64,000 nucleotides of DNA, taken from positions 806,001-870,000 of the forward strand of contig JAPVLO010000401.1 in assembly GCA_027257055.1 (NCBI GenBank). Direction: 5' to 3'. Shown one piece after another: positions 1 to 12,130 of this stretch (the stretch's first letter is position 1; every line of letters begins with the position of its first letter). A program made the position numbers and the translations under genes. This DNA is from Cephalopachus bancanus. Taxonomy: Eukaryota; Chordata; Mammalia; Primates; Tarsiidae. The notes beneath the pieces were generated by a model. The model was not told the DNA's origin and did no database searches. It was given only the letters and a program-made list of their open reading frames with translations.

Positions 1-19
1 TTTATACTAGGGCCTTTAA

Positions 20-175
20 AAAAAATTATTGGTTTTTTTCTGTTTCTGTTTTTGTTTTGTTGTAGAGACAGCAGTCTCACTGTGTTGCTCAGGCTGGTCT
101 CAAACTCCTGGACTCAAGAGACCCTCCACCTCCTATGAAGCTGCGATTACTGACATGAGCCATCTCCCTCCCCAA
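20..175 (-). repeat. Old Alu fragment (one arm, minus strand)
   Basis: T-rich start followed by antisense right-arm Alu words (GTAGAGACAG, GCTCAGGCTGGTCTC, CTCCTGGACTCAAG) with many differences. It is a single-arm, AluJ/FAM-like fossil. Confidence 0.7.
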
Positions 176-395
176 GCTTATCAGGGCCTATTTGAAGTTG
201 ATATGATTTCTGAAACTTTTTCTGGATCTTTGAAATACAGTTTGTGAATCATCTTTTCAAAATATGTAGTTTTCATATGGTATAGTTAATAAGCATCAGT
301 ATATTTAAGTAAGAAAAGTTATGTCAGGTTAGTCAGAACCCTAAATGATGGAGAAGGTAGTATTTAAGAGTAGGCTTCAAATAAAGCTTCAGGAA

Positions 396-508
396 TTTCT
401 ACTCAGGAGGCTGAAGTGGGAGGATCCCTCGAGCCCATTGAGTTGGGGGCTACAGTGAGCTACAATCTCACCACTGCACTCCAGCCAGTCTCTAACAACA
501 AAAAAAGG
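396..508 (+). repeat. Old Alu/FLAM-like fragment
   Basis: Contains CTCAGGAGGCTGAAGTGGGAGGAT and CACTGCACTCCAGCC words, then an A-rich tail. It is flanked by the near-duplicate AGCTTCAGGAA (385-395) and AGCTACAGGAA (509-519), an aged target-site duplication. Confidence 0.7.
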
Positions 509-899
509 AGCTACAGGAAATGTGAGGGATGTGGATTGGTTAAACCTAGGATGAGGTGAAAGGGAGTGACCATCCCATAAGTGTTCTGGAACTTCAGCCT
601 TTGACAGACTAGTACATTATTCTCAGGGATTACCTCAATTCCGTTACCAACAGGGGAAAGACCAGAGATCACAGAGTGGCTGCCACTTCAGGGAGACCGA
701 CTGTATTTGAAAACATGTATACACAAAATCAAATTCAAATTCTATTATTCTTGACTCAAGAAACAAAATTAAAATTAGAGCACTTAACTGTGTTTTAATA
801 TACAATGTACATAAACAGAGACTATATGACATATATGTACAATTTAAAAAAGAACAATGAAACAAACAGGCTATCCTTACCACCTGGCTTAAAAGTTAG

Positions 900-1445
900 A
901 AAATGAGCTGTAACTTGAGTATACTTTCATTCCTGTCTACCCTTTTGGGGAGTCAATATTCTAAAACTTATGTTAATTATTCTCTTGAGAAAGATATATA
1001 TTTTTTACTACATGTGTCTGTTCTAAAAAATATCCTAGTTTTGTCTGATTTTTACTTTTACATGTTGATAATAAGTCACACTTTTGTGTGTTACTTAAGT
1101 GACATTGTTCCCCCAAATATTATTTCTTGAGTTTCATCAATGTTGATATGCTAGTTCAATCATTTTCAAAACTATATGATATATAGCTATACAAATTTAA
1201 GGAGATTGATTTATCTAGTCTCCCATCCGCTGATTTTTTTCAATTTTTGTCTATTTCAAATCATGCCAGTATTGACATTTTTGTATATCTCTCCAGACAT
1301 GCATGCAGAGAAAGTTCTCTATGGTTTGGTCCTTGGAAAAGCATTGCTGGGTTGTACTGTAGGGTAGGCATAAACTCAGCTATACCTAGTAGTGCCTAAT
1401 TGTTTTCCAGAGACATTGTAGCCATTTACATTCTTATCAGTACTT
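900..1445 (-). repeat. Probable ancient L1M fragment
   Basis: Antisense L1-like words (GCTGGGTTGTACTGTAGG, TGTTTTCCAGAGACATTGTAGCCATTTACATT-type context) around 1340-1440. The rest is too diverged to assign firmly. Confidence 0.4.
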
Positions 1446-1499
1446 TATATGTCCCTGTTCCATCAGATGCTTTTTTTTTTGTCTTTAATTCTCATTTTT

Positions 1500-2000
1500 A
1501 AAAAACTTTTTATTTTAAAGATGTGGAGTACAATTCAGGGTTAAGTTTACAAATATTCATTATTCAGGCACCCTTGTTGATGAAGTGTGTCCCCCCAACC
1601 CTGGGCAGTTTCCCACTACTGCCAAACCCGCGTCCCCCCTCCCCCCCCGCCCGCCGATGGCAGTTTTCCACTACTGCCAATCCTGTTACCCCCTCCCCTG
1701 GCAGTTTCCCACTACTGCTAATCCCTTTCTTACAGTATTATGATAATTGTTCAAGATCCACTTATGAGTGAGAACATGTGATACTCAGTTCTTTGTTTCT
1801 GTGTTAGATCATTGAATAATACAGACTCTAAGTCCATCCAAGTTGCTGCGAAGTTCATAATTTTGTCCTTGATGGCTACATAACATTCCTTCATGTATAT
1901 GTACCACATTTTTTATCCAGTCCGGTTTCAATGGGCAGCATGATTGGTTTCATGTTTTTGCTGTTGTGAATAATGGTGCAGTAAACATACATGTGCTTAT
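1500..2000 (-). mobile_element. L1 3' end with expanded 3' UTR tandem repeat
   Basis: Reads antisense: A-rich tail as T-rich, then a 3' UTR opening GATGTGGAGTACAATTCAGG, then the end of ORF2 (GAGAACATGTGATACTCAG, CCATCCAAGTTGCTGCGAAG). The 3' UTR carries three copies of a GGCAGTTTCCCACTACTGCC-type unit starting at 1604, 1659 and 1700, separated by C-rich spacers. Confidence 0.8.
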
Positions 2001-2154
2001 CAACATTTGGAATTATCAATCTTCTAAGTTTTTATCAATATCATGTATATAAAATAACTCATTTTGTTTTTATTTTGTATTCTTTAACCATAAATATAAA
2101 TAAGCATCTTTTCATATGAATATTGGGTACTTCTATTTCTTCTTCTTTTTTTCT

Positions 2155-2268
2155 TTTAAAGATGTGGGGTACAATTCAGGGTTAGGTACATAAGTGGTCA
2201 TTGTACAGGTAACATTTGGGCTTTCCTTTGGTTTTTACGTTGCCTGGTTTGAGATCGGTTACGCTTTT
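2155..2268 (-). mobile_element. Truncated L1 3' UTR fragment
   Basis: Starts again with the GATGTGGGGTACAATTCAGG 3' UTR block and ends after CCTGGTTTGAGATCGG. It matches the reverse complement of the 3' UTR of the plus-strand L1 at 58340-59055. A very short 5'-truncated copy. Confidence 0.7.
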
Positions 2269-2269
2269 T

Positions 2270-2990
2270 TAAAAACATTTTTCTTTTAAAGATGTGGGGT
2301 ACAATTCAGGATTGGATATACAAATGTTCATTATGCACGTATCCTTGTTGATGAGGTATGCTCCCCTATCCCCTGACAGTTTCCCACTACTACCAATCTT
2401 CCCCCATTCCCTGCAGTTTCCCACTACTGCTAATCCTTTTCTTATAGTAATACGATAATTGTTCAGGGTACTCTTATTGATGTTATGTGAGCCCCACTCC
2501 CTCCCCTGCACTACTGCCAATCTCTTTCTTATGATAAATGTTCAGGGTCCACTTATGAGTGAGTACATGTGGTACTCAGATCTTTGTTTCTGTGATAGAT
2601 CAATGAGTATTATAGACTCTAAATCCATCTAAGTTGTTGTGAAGTTCAAAATTTTGTCCTTCTTTATGGCTGTGTAATTATTCCAGCATGTGTATGTACC
2701 ACATTTTTTTGTACTCAGTCCACTTTCATGGGCAGCATGGATGGTTCCATATTTTTGCTATTATGGATAATGCTGTAATAAACATGCATGTGAAGGTATC
2801 TTTTTTATAGAGTGATTTGAGTTCCTTCAGGTATATTCCCAGAAGGGAATTGCTGGGTCTTATGGAAAGCCAATTTTTAGATCTTTTAGGAATCGCTACA
2901 CTGTTTTCCATAGAGGTAGTTTACACTCCCCAAAACAGTGTAGAAGTGGTTCGTTTTCCCTGCATTCTCTCTGTGTCTAATCTGTTATTT
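2270..2990 (-). mobile_element. L1 3' end (ORF2 terminus and 3' UTR), 5' truncated
   Basis: Third adjacent antisense L1 3' end. It has the 3' UTR with repeated CAGTTTCCCACTACT units, then antisense ORF2 C-terminal sequence up to about 2985. Traces of the ORF2 terminus read on the minus strand at 2726-2911, interrupted by stops. An internal duplication repeats CTTAT..TGTTCAGGGT at about 2440-2475 and 2522-2560. Confidence 0.8.
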
Positions 2991-2999
2991 AACACATTC

Positions 3000-5160
3000 A
3001 TTGAATTATTAACAAATGTATTGAATTTAACACATTCTGAATGCCAAATGTATATTCCAAACTCTTTTGCTGTTCTGTGTTACTCTAGGCAGAAAAATGA
3101 CCACAGTGCCAGCAGTTGAACACATGTCTAGGAGAGTTTCTATGGTCACAGTGAAAAAAAGTTCTATCTCTTATAACTTAAAGGCTACAGAAAGCTCAAA
3201 ATCAGTCTTGGAGTTTACGTTAAAAGATTTTTTATTTAGCAGGAGATTGATCTGGAACAAATGGGGCCTTGAGAATTGAAATGAGAAAATCAGAAGATTA
3301 ACTAGAGAACTCTGAACTTTTCCATCTTCTGAGCCTTCCCTAAAGAAGCAGCTATTCCTTTACCTCTTCTCCTGTTGCTCTCCTTTACCTGACAAACCAG
3401 TTCCTCTTCTAGCTTCAGAACACATTATCCCCTTACCTGAGATAATTATCTTTCAAAAGAAAGTCAATTCTCATTTTTTCAAAATTTAACACATTTATAT
3501 ATCACCATGTCCTTGGGAGTCAAATCCAAATTTACATCCTGCAGAATACTCACACAAAAATTGCAGAACTCTTTGAACATATACTAGAAACTATTTCAGT
3601 AATATGTATAAAATGAAATTTTAGGGAGCTCAGCTAAGCAGGGAAGAACATAACTTTAAATCAATTTGAATTTGCCATAATGATGCACTTACTGGAAAAC
3701 CCAGATTCTAATAGTATGTTGGGTGGACTAACACAGATTTCATTTGGTATTGACCCACAAATAAAAATGAGATTTGAGAAATGAATAAAAATTACAAAAT
3801 AAGATGGTAAGAATATCATATACATGTGTCTTATATATAGAATATATTTTTAAAATTGCATTTATATACTATTCATAGGAGACACAGCTAAAATGCAAGC
3901 ACACAGAAAAGCTGGAAAAAGAGCACTTTATTGGTGAGGCCCTTTAGAGTTGGAGGCAATTTCTACCACATTTGGTGTCCTGCTCTGACCCTTTTGCCAG
4001 GTGGCCTGAAAAGCTGCCAGCTCTCAGTGGTGCTCAGAGCAAGAGAAGACTCTCCCTTTGCCAGCCTGCCACACAAATACGCCCCACAACTAAGTCTTCA
4101 TGACTTGCAAATACAATGATATTGGAAGTCTCTGTGACTAATCAGGATGCTGTATAGGCTGTAGCAAGCCATATAGGAGAATCCGTATCCCTTGGAGTTC
4201 TCAAGCTAAGCCAACCTCTTTATGGTCAGTAACTATACTACTTTTCAGAAAGAATTTCTGGCTTGCTACTGGGCTCAGGTGTTAATTGAACACTTGAACA
4301 CAGTATATCAGGGGAAGGTATGACTCAAACTGATCATCATGAATTAGGTACTGCCAGATTTTGTGTTTATTGATCACTAATTCGACATGCTTAATATAAT
4401 TTCATCATTAAGAGTGGTTTTTCAAACTGCTTTGACTAAGATCCTCTGTAAGAAATATCCTCTGTACCATCCCCCCCACATAAATACTCATACACACACG
4501 TTTGGGAAAAAAAAAATTTCACCAAACTAAACATACCTTTACTGTGTATGGCACAATGTGAACGTTTTAAAAAAATTCTATTTTATTCTATTTCATTTTC
4601 AAATTCTGGTTGCTACTCATTTTATTTCAAAACCTACTAAAGGGCAGTGACATGCAGTTTGAAATGGCATCTCAAAAGTCTAGTCTTTAAGGCACGAGCA
4701 AATTGTAGGACTCTCAAAGGGCCTCCTTGTGCCGCCCTGCCAGAGTCTCATTCAGTCTGCACCTGCAGCTCCCTAGGAGTCCACTGTGACCAACTGATGA
4801 AGAAGAAAAAAATTAAACTGCAAGCAATAATTCTGCATGCTATACCAATAATCAAGCACGCAAATGAATTTCTAAAGTGGGCAAAAATCTTAGAGTTTTT
4901 AAAAACATAATCTCAGTACCATTCACTATTTTATATGGTGAAAGAGCTATATCTCGATGAATGCTATCGTCATTTGCAGTCATTTTAAGGTAAATGCTTT
5001 GCTAGAACTATAAACAGGAATGTTAACTTCTTTTCAACTAAATTGCCTAGCCTTAGGGACATCAGCTTATGTTCTTTTATACTCAGTATTACATGTTTGC
5101 AATCCTTAGAATAAAAAACTTTTATCACTGGGGGGAAGGGGGTTCTATAGAAATCACTTT
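3000..5160. other. Intergenic, no gene recognised
   Basis: AT-rich single-copy-looking DNA. Short open frames (for example 3931-4119 and 4647-4910) have no recognisable domain or coding character. Confidence 0.6.
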
Positions 5161-5290
5161 TCCAAAACCCTAATTTCATTAATGAGAAAACTAAGGTTGT
5201 AGAAAAAAGGAAACTAACTAAGGTTACATAGCATTGACTAGTAGAGCCAAGTCTGCAATTCAGGTGTTCTGACACCTTATCTAGTATTCT
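5160..5290 (-). repeat. MIR-like fragment
   Basis: Shows the decayed antisense MIR core pattern: GAGAAAACTAAGG, AGGTTACATAGC, AGTAGAGCCAAG, CAATTCAGG. Confidence 0.55.
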
Positions 5291-5556
5291 TATATGCTGT
5301 TTGTTTTAATATTTCTGAAAAGGAAGATTCTTGTTTGTAATCTATGTTTAACAATGAGTAAAATTAAGCACTTAGCTTTGTCAAAAATTTTCTAAGTGGT
5401 GAATAAATTAGTCACAAGCTGATTCTAATGAGCTTTAAGCCCTGTTCAATTATGACAGTCCAGAAAGAGTAAAATATCCTGGTATAGGTATGTCTTTCCA
5501 CACCATCCTGATTATTTAATGACTAGAAAATTGATCACAAATATATATATATATAT

Positions 5557-5835
5557 TTTTGAGTTGGAGTCTCACTCTGTCGCCCAGACTGGAGTGCAGT
5601 GGCCGCTTCCGGCCACCGCAGCCTCAACCTGCTGGGCTCCGGCGATCCTTCCGCCTCAGCCTTCCAAGTAGCTGGAATTACAGGCATGCACTATCATGCC
5701 CGGCTGATTTTTCGATTTATTGTAGAGATGAGGTCTCGCTGCCCAGGCGGGTCTCGAACCCGCGGGCTCAGGCAATCCACTCACCTCAGCCTCCCAAAGG
5801 CGCGGGATTACAGGCTGAGCCACCGAGCCCGGCTC
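5557..5835 (-). mobile_element. Alu, tarsier-type young subfamily
   Basis: Complete dimer in antisense, with a CpG-rich body and the 5-base deletion typical of the young group. The target-site duplication GATCACAAATAT is at 5533-5544 and 5836-5847. The tail side abuts an (AT)n run at 5541-5556. Confidence 0.95.
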
Positions 5836-5849
5836 GATCACAAATATTT

Positions 5850-6635
5850 TACTGAATAAACTTGAAATATATCTTTTTAAAGTACAGCAATGTGGGAAAA
5901 TGAACAAAATGCTAATTTGACTTTTATTATCATTACTTTTATTTTGCAAAGTATCTTTTGGAAGCCAAATGTTGCAATTCTACCCGAAGACTTATATGCA
6001 TATTGAAATTTAAAATACTGTAAAAGGAAGGGTGCTTTTATAATATCACTATCATACACCATACATTTTATACATTTCTAGTTTTAAGAAGAGTAATGAC
6101 AAAGTAAAACTGAAAATTGTGCCCCCTATGCTAGAGTGGAACTCTATATTTATACATTGTCGTCTCAGATGCATCAGATATTTCTCCGTCTTCCCAAATG
6201 TGGTCCATTTCATCTATGAGATTTCCAGTAGGCTTGCTCTCTCAACCACCTTTCTGCCAGCAATAGTAAATTGGAAATTTGGCTGGTCTTCATGATGCCA
6301 AATGGCAATCGCCAACTTTGCTTTAACTAATTTATGCCAATCTCTGCCGTTTATGTTATTTCCTAGTTTTCTTCCCGGCTCCTCACAAAATTGTACTTTA
6401 TTATGTAATACCAGATTTCCCCACTAATACTGGAATTATTCATATAGTGTTCAATCTGCATCTGGAAAATCAAGAAACCCAGACAGTCTTTTTATATAAA
6501 AAATTACACTTGGCATTGTTATTATTTTAAAAATTCACATTTGCTGATATGGCCAGAGCTGAAAGAAATGAGACTGAACAATATAACTTTTATCAGAATC
6601 ATCCATTTCATAGTTACCATGACAAGTACCAAACA
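5850..6635. other. Intergenic, nothing recognised
   Basis: AT-rich DNA with no coding or repeat signature I can name. Confidence 0.5.
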
Positions 6636-6639
6636 CTTA

Positions 6640-6825
6640 GCTAAGACCTTTGAGGGCATCAGTTGAATTAATCATCATTAACGTCATCTTATAAGAGCAG
6701 TGCTATTAGTATTTCATCCTCATTTTTGTGGCTAAGGAAGCTGACACATGGACAAATGTAGTTTATCACCCAAGGTGCAATTACTGACAAAAGGATGTGA
6801 AACAAGCTTATAAACCCAGGTATAT
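6640..6825 (-). repeat. MIR-like fragment
   Basis: Antisense MIR core traces: CTCATTTTTGTGGCTAAGGAAG, CACCCAAGGTGC and AAACCCAGGT. Confidence 0.5.
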
Positions 6826-6876
6826 TTGCAACTAGAGAATGACATATGCAGCTTTATATACATGAAATTTAGCCAG

Positions 6877-7192
6877 AATATCTTAGTCTATTTCAGCTGC
6901 TCTAACAAAAATACCATAAACTGGGTGACTTATAATCAACAACTATTTATTTCTCACAGTTCTGGAGGCTGGGAAGTCCAAGATCGAGGTGCTAACAAAT
7001 TTGGTGTTGAATGAGGACTCATTTCTCATAGACGGCACCTTCTAGATATGTCCTCACATGTTGAAAGAAGAAGAAAGATCCCTTGGCCTTCTTTAATAAG
7101 AGCACTTATTCCACTCTTATGATCTAATCACCCCACAAAGGCCCCACTCTTATGATCTGATCACCTCACAAAGGCCCCACTTCTTTTTTTTT
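6877..7192 (-). repeat. MaLR-like (MST/THE1/MLT1-type) LTR sequence
   Basis: Antisense words CATAAACTGGGTGACTTATA, TTCTCACAGTTCTGGAGGCT, CAAAGGCCCCAC resemble a mammalian MaLR LTR. The exact family is uncertain. It contains a 33-base tandem duplication at 7111-7176. Confidence 0.55.
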
Positions 7193-7510
7193 TGTTTGTT
7201 TCTATTGATTTTTTACTTTTTCTCTGAGATATTTTACTACAAATTTCTCATTTGTATAATTAAAGTTGAAAAAACATACAAAATACATAGTTATTTTGGT
7301 AATATTCTTAAGATAGATTCCTGAAAATGTAAATTTTCAGTCAAACTGTATGGTACACAAAAAAATGTAAAACAGTACTTGAAAATATTTTACCACAGTT
7401 GTATCAGTTTATGGTTAACATAGTTTATGCTTGAAAACTAGATATATTTCAAAATACATTTGTAACTCTTTGCAAATGCGATAGCCAAAATCTTCAAAAA
7501 TGTACATTCC
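7193..7510. other. AT-rich, possible old L1 3' UTR
   Basis: Low-complexity AT-rich DNA that resembles old L1M 3' ends without a diagnostic motif. Confidence 0.3.
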
Positions 7511-7803
7511 TTTTTTTTTTTTTTTTTTTTGAGTTGGAGTCTCACTCTGTCGCCCAGACTGGAGTGCAGTGGCCGCTCCCGGCCACCGCAGCCTCGACCT
7601 GCTGGGCTCCGGCGATCCTTCCGCCTCAGCCTTCTAAGTAGCCGGAATTACAGGCATGCGCTACCATGCCCGGCTGATTTTTTGATTTATTGTAGAGATG
7701 AGGTCTCGCTGCCCAGGTGGGTCTCGAACCTGCGGGCTCAGGCAATTCACTCACCTCAGCCTCCCAAAGGCGCGGGATTACAGGCTGAGCCACCGAGCCC
7801 GGC
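7511..7803 (-). mobile_element. Alu, tarsier-type young subfamily
   Basis: Twenty-T tail (7511-7530) followed by a full antisense dimer ending GAGCCCGGC. It has the young-group 5-base deletion. No clear target-site duplication was found. Confidence 0.95.
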
Positions 7804-8141
7804 TTCATTTTTATTTTTAAATTAGTTTTAGCTAAAAGGCCAATCTTGTTTGTTGTCTACATTGTATCATCATTAATCTTCACATATTATATAGAATTTA
7901 ACATTTCTGATTTATGTCAACTATATGTGCCATGAATATTAATACTTAATAAAATAAAGTTTTTGCGTATGTTTATTTTGGATATTTTTCTAATTTGACC
8001 TCTGCTTCTTATTTGTTTGTTTATTCATTAATTTATTGCTTTTCTGTATTGCTTTTCAAGGTTTGTTTCCAATAGTTGAATCCAACAACAAATTTTTGAG
8101 TTTGTTTTATGTTCTATGAGATCAAACATTCTCTTATTTCT

Positions 8142-8427
8142 TTTTTTTTTTTTTGAGTTGGAGTCTCACTCTGTTGCCCAGACTGGAGTGAAGTGGCCGC
8201 TCCCGGCCACTGCAGCCTCAACCTACTGAGCTCCGGTGATCCTTCCGCCTCAGCCTTCCAAATAGCCGGAATTACAGGCATGCGCTACCACGTCCGGCTG
8301 ATTTTTTGATTTATTGTAGAGATGAGGTCTCGCTGCCCAGGCGGGTCTCGAACCCGCGGGCTCAGGCAATCCACTCACCTCAGCCTCCCAAAGGCGCGGG
8401 ATTACAGGCTGAGCCACCGAGCCCGGC
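8142..8427 (-). mobile_element. Alu, tarsier-type young subfamily
   Basis: Full antisense dimer. A perfect 15-base target-site duplication CATTCTCTTATTTCT is at 8127-8141 and 8428-8442. Confidence 0.96.
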
Positions 8428-8442
8428 CATTCTCTTATTTCT

Positions 8443-9050
8443 AGATCAGTAACACATTCATTATTCTCATTGTTTTCTCTCAGAAATATTTGTGCTTTTT
8501 AAAATAAAATAATATATGTATATGATTCAAAAAATGCAAGTTATCCCAATTTAATAACATAATTCCCAACTATCATCTTATTATGTAGAAAAATTATTGA
8601 TGGTAATTTCTCTATATCTTTTCTACAGATGGATATAAAGTATGTTTCATAAAGATTTTAACAGGAATTATGTACTATGGTAACTTGGTTAACATAATAA
8701 TTGTAGAACTTCTTAAGTATTTTATAAAATTATCCTTACATTGTCTTAGAGGTTTTGGTAAAATACAAAAGGAACTAAGTGTACTTTTTTATATTCCTAA
8801 TGGCTGAGACACCGGTGGATATACATGAAGAAATACTCTGCCCAGTATGTCATCTTTCTTGTGTGCATGGTTAAGGCCCAAGGTGACTACTATATCTGGT
8901 AACCTGAAACTTTCAGAGGAGTAAAGATTGACTGCTTGAGTGTCAAAGTTTCCTAGATAATGACCTTTGAACCTCATTCTCATGTTTTTAGGCTCTTTTC
9001 ACATGTTATATTGGCTAATTTTTTTTTTTTCTTGTAACAAGGCCCGTTAG
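8443..9050. other. Intergenic, nothing recognised
   Basis: AT-rich sequence between an Alu and an L1. The open frame at 8789-8983 (minus) has no coding support. Confidence 0.45.
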
Positions 9051-9054
9051 GGAT

Positions 9055-11578
9055 TTTTTAATTTTTTTTATTTTTTATTTTTTATTTTTTTTTTTATTGT
9101 GAAGTTGTGGGGAACAGTTAAGGGTTAGGTATACAATTGCGTTTCATTCAGGCACCCTGTTGTTCCCCGTACCCAGACAGATATTTGCTACTGTTAATCC
9201 CATCTCCCTCTCCCCACCATAGCTTCCCAGTACGGTCAGTCATTTTTGTATAGTATTGCATTGGATGTTTAAGGTCCATTATATGAGTGAGAACATGTGG
9301 TACTCGGATCTTTGTTTCTGTGAGAGGTCACTCAGTATTATAGACTCTAGTTCCATCCAGGTTGCTGCGAAATTCATGATTTTGTTCTTTTTTATGGCTG
9401 CGTAGTATTCCATCGTGTATATGTACCACATTTTTTTAATCCAGTCCTCTTTTGACGGACAGCATGGCTGTTTCCAGGTTCTTGCTATTGTGAACAATGC
9501 TGCGATAAACATGCGTGTGCAGGTATCTTTTTTATAGAGTGATTTGTGTTCTTCAGGGTACATTCCCAGTAGGGGGATTGCGGGGTCATATGGGAGGTTG
9601 GTATTTAGAGCTTTTAAGAATCGCCACACTGCTTTCCACAGAGGTTGCACTAGTTTACACTCCCACCAACAGTGTAGAAGTGTTCCCTTTTCACCACACC
9701 CTCTCCAGCAGCTGTTATTTTTTGAGTTGTTGATAATTGTCATTCTGACTGGGGTTAGGTGGTATCTCAGTGTGGTTTTGATTTGCATCTCCCTGATGAT
9801 TAGTGAGGTTGAGCATTTCTTCATGTGTCTGTTGGCTGCTCGGATGTTTTTCTTTGTGAAGTGTCTGTTCATATCTTTTGCCCATTTTATAATGGGGTTG
9901 TTTGTTTTTTTCTTTTCAGCACACTTGAGTTCCTTGTAGATCCAGGATGTTAAGCCTTTGTCGGACCTGGAGTTGGCAAATACTTTTTCCAAGTCTGTAG
10001 GCTGTCTCCCTGCTCTCTTGATGGTTTCTTTGGCTTTGCAGAAGCTTGTCAGTTTAATAAGGTCCCACTTGTCTATATTCTCTCTTATTAACTGTGGGTT
10101 TCAGGTTTTGTTCAGGAATTGGATGCCAGTTCCGATTTCCATGAGGGTTTTTCCTTCATTTTCTAAGGTTCTTATGGTTTGAGGTTTTACATTTAGGTCT
10201 CTGATCCATTTGGAATTAACCTTTGTGCATGGGGATAGATAGGGGTCCTGTTTCAATCTTCTGCATGTGGTCAGCCAGTTTTCCCAGCACCATTTACTGA
10301 ATAGGTTCTCCTCTCCCCAGTGGTGGGTGGTGGAGGCTTTGTCAAAGATGAGTTGGTTGAGAAATTGAGGTTTTGCTTCTGGAATCTCAATTCTATTCCA
10401 TTGATCTATATTCCTGTTCCTATACCAATACCAAGCTGTTTTGATGATTGTAGCTTTATAGTAAAGTTTGAAGTCTGGCAGTGTGATACCACCTGCTTTG
10501 TTTTTTTTGCTGAGGATTGTTCTGGCTATTCTTGGACGTTTGTGTTTCCATATGAATTCCTGCATTGTTTTTACTAGGTCTGAGAAGAATGTTGCTGGTA
10601 ATTTGATGGGTATTGCATTGAATTTGTAGATTGCCTTAGGTAAGATGGACATCTTCACAATGTTGATTCTTCCGATCCATGAGCATGGGATATTTTTCCA
10701 CTTGTTTGTGTCAACTTTGATTTCTTTGAGCAGTGTTTTGTAGTTTTCCTTGTAAAGGTCTTTCACGTCTCTGGTTAGGAAGATGCCAAGGTCTTTCATT
10801 TTTTTTGCGGCTATTGTGAATGGAATTGTGTTTTTTATTTGGGTTTCTGTTTGTTTATTATTGGTGTAGAGAAATGCGATTGTCTTTTGTACATTTATTT
10901 TGTATCCTGAGACTTTGTCAAAGGTCTTTATCAGTGTAAGGAGGTTTTTGACAGATTCTCTTGGGTTTTCAAGGTATACAATCATGTCGTCTGCGAAGAG
11001 AGATAACTTGACTTCCTCTTTTCCTATTTGGATACCCCTGATTGCCTTCTCTTCTCTGATTGCTCGAGCCAGGACTTCCAATACTATGTTGAACAGGAGG
11101 GGTGAGAGTGGGCATCTTTGTCTTGTTCCAGTTTTCAGCGGAAATGGTTCTAATTTTTGTCCATTTAGGAGTATGCTTGCTGTGGGTTTCTCATAGATGG
11201 CTTTTACTATTTTGAGGTATGTTCCCTGTATGCCTAGATGTTCAAGGGTTTTTAATCAAGAAGGGGTGCTGGATTTTATCAAAAGCTTTTTCTGCATGTA
11301 ATGATATAATCATGTGGTTTTTGTTTTGACATCTGTTAATGTATTTAATAACATTTATGGTTTTACGAATGTTGAACCAGCCTTGCATCCCAGGAATGAA
11401 GCCTACTTGGTCATGATGGATGATTTTTGAGATGTATTGCTGAATCCGGTTTGCTAGGATCTTGTTGAGAATTTTAGCATCTATGTTCATCAAAGATATT
11501 GGCCTGTAGTTCTCTTTCTTTGCTGGATCTTTACCTGGCTTGGGTATCAATATGATGTTGACTTCGTAACCCACTTCT
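9055..11578 (-). mobile_element. 5'-truncated L1 with RT C-terminal half of ORF2
   Basis: Retrotransposon reading on the minus strand. The A-rich tail (as T) is at 9055-9097 and a 3' UTR follows. The ORF2 stop is at 9279, with reverse-transcriptase and C-terminal coding sequence running up to about 11574. The RT palm motif FADDM maps to 10983-10997. Near the C-terminus is a C-x3-C-x7-H-x4-C cluster in [18 protein letters not shown]. Only two major lesions are seen: a TGA at 10101-10103, and a frameshift at the T-run 11249-11253. The endonuclease domain, ORF1 and 5' UTR are missing. This is an ordinary dead-on-arrival L1, apparently of a lineage-specific family. Confidence 0.95.
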
Positions 11579-11957
11579 TAAAACCATTATTTTTAGTGTA
11601 TAGTTTTTCAACAATCAAATTGGGAGAGGGACAAATACTCAGACTATAACACAGAATATATAAAATAAATTCAGTAAAGAATTTTTATTCTTTTCAGTAA
11701 CTTTCTTTTATTAATAAAAATATTTTCAGACAAAGGTGACTTTCATACCATATGATCCAATATGACCAAATATTTGATTGTTGCCCTTAGTTATGAAGAA
11801 AGACTTTTTCAAACTAGAAATACTCCCTATTAATTGGATACTGATTCCAATAAGATCTAAAGCAAGATTCCCAAAATTGAATAGTGGCCAGCTAGGTAAC
11901 ATAAGTGAGTAATTCAGAAAGGGCAAGGGTAATGGTGACTGGAGAACATGGTCTAAT

Positions 11958-12130
11958 CTAGTGGTTCTCAAAGCGTGATCCTGTGGTCTGCAGCATAAGC
12001 ATCACCTGGGAAATTAGAACTATAAATTCTTTGGTTCCATCTCAGACTACTGAATCAGATACTCTGAGGACGAGGTCCATTAATCCACTTTTAATTGGCC
12101 CTGAAGGGTTAGTCCCAAACCAATGCGTTT
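11958..12130 (+). repeat. MER5A-like hAT-Charlie element
   Basis: Begins GTGGTTCTCAAAG and contains GCATCACCTGGGAA and ACTGAATCAGATACTCTGAGG, the typical MER5A order. Confidence 0.75.

Noticed and set aside
1604..1740. CRISPR-like repeat and spacer pattern
   Set aside because: Only three irregular units within an L1 3' UTR of a mammalian genome.
5559..5855. About 98-codon open frames repeated at 5559, 7529 and 42133
   Set aside because: All are antisense Alu sequence read in one frame, not a gene family.
9515..11196. Plus-strand open frames across the L1
   Set aside because: Shadows of L1 ORF2 on the opposite strand.
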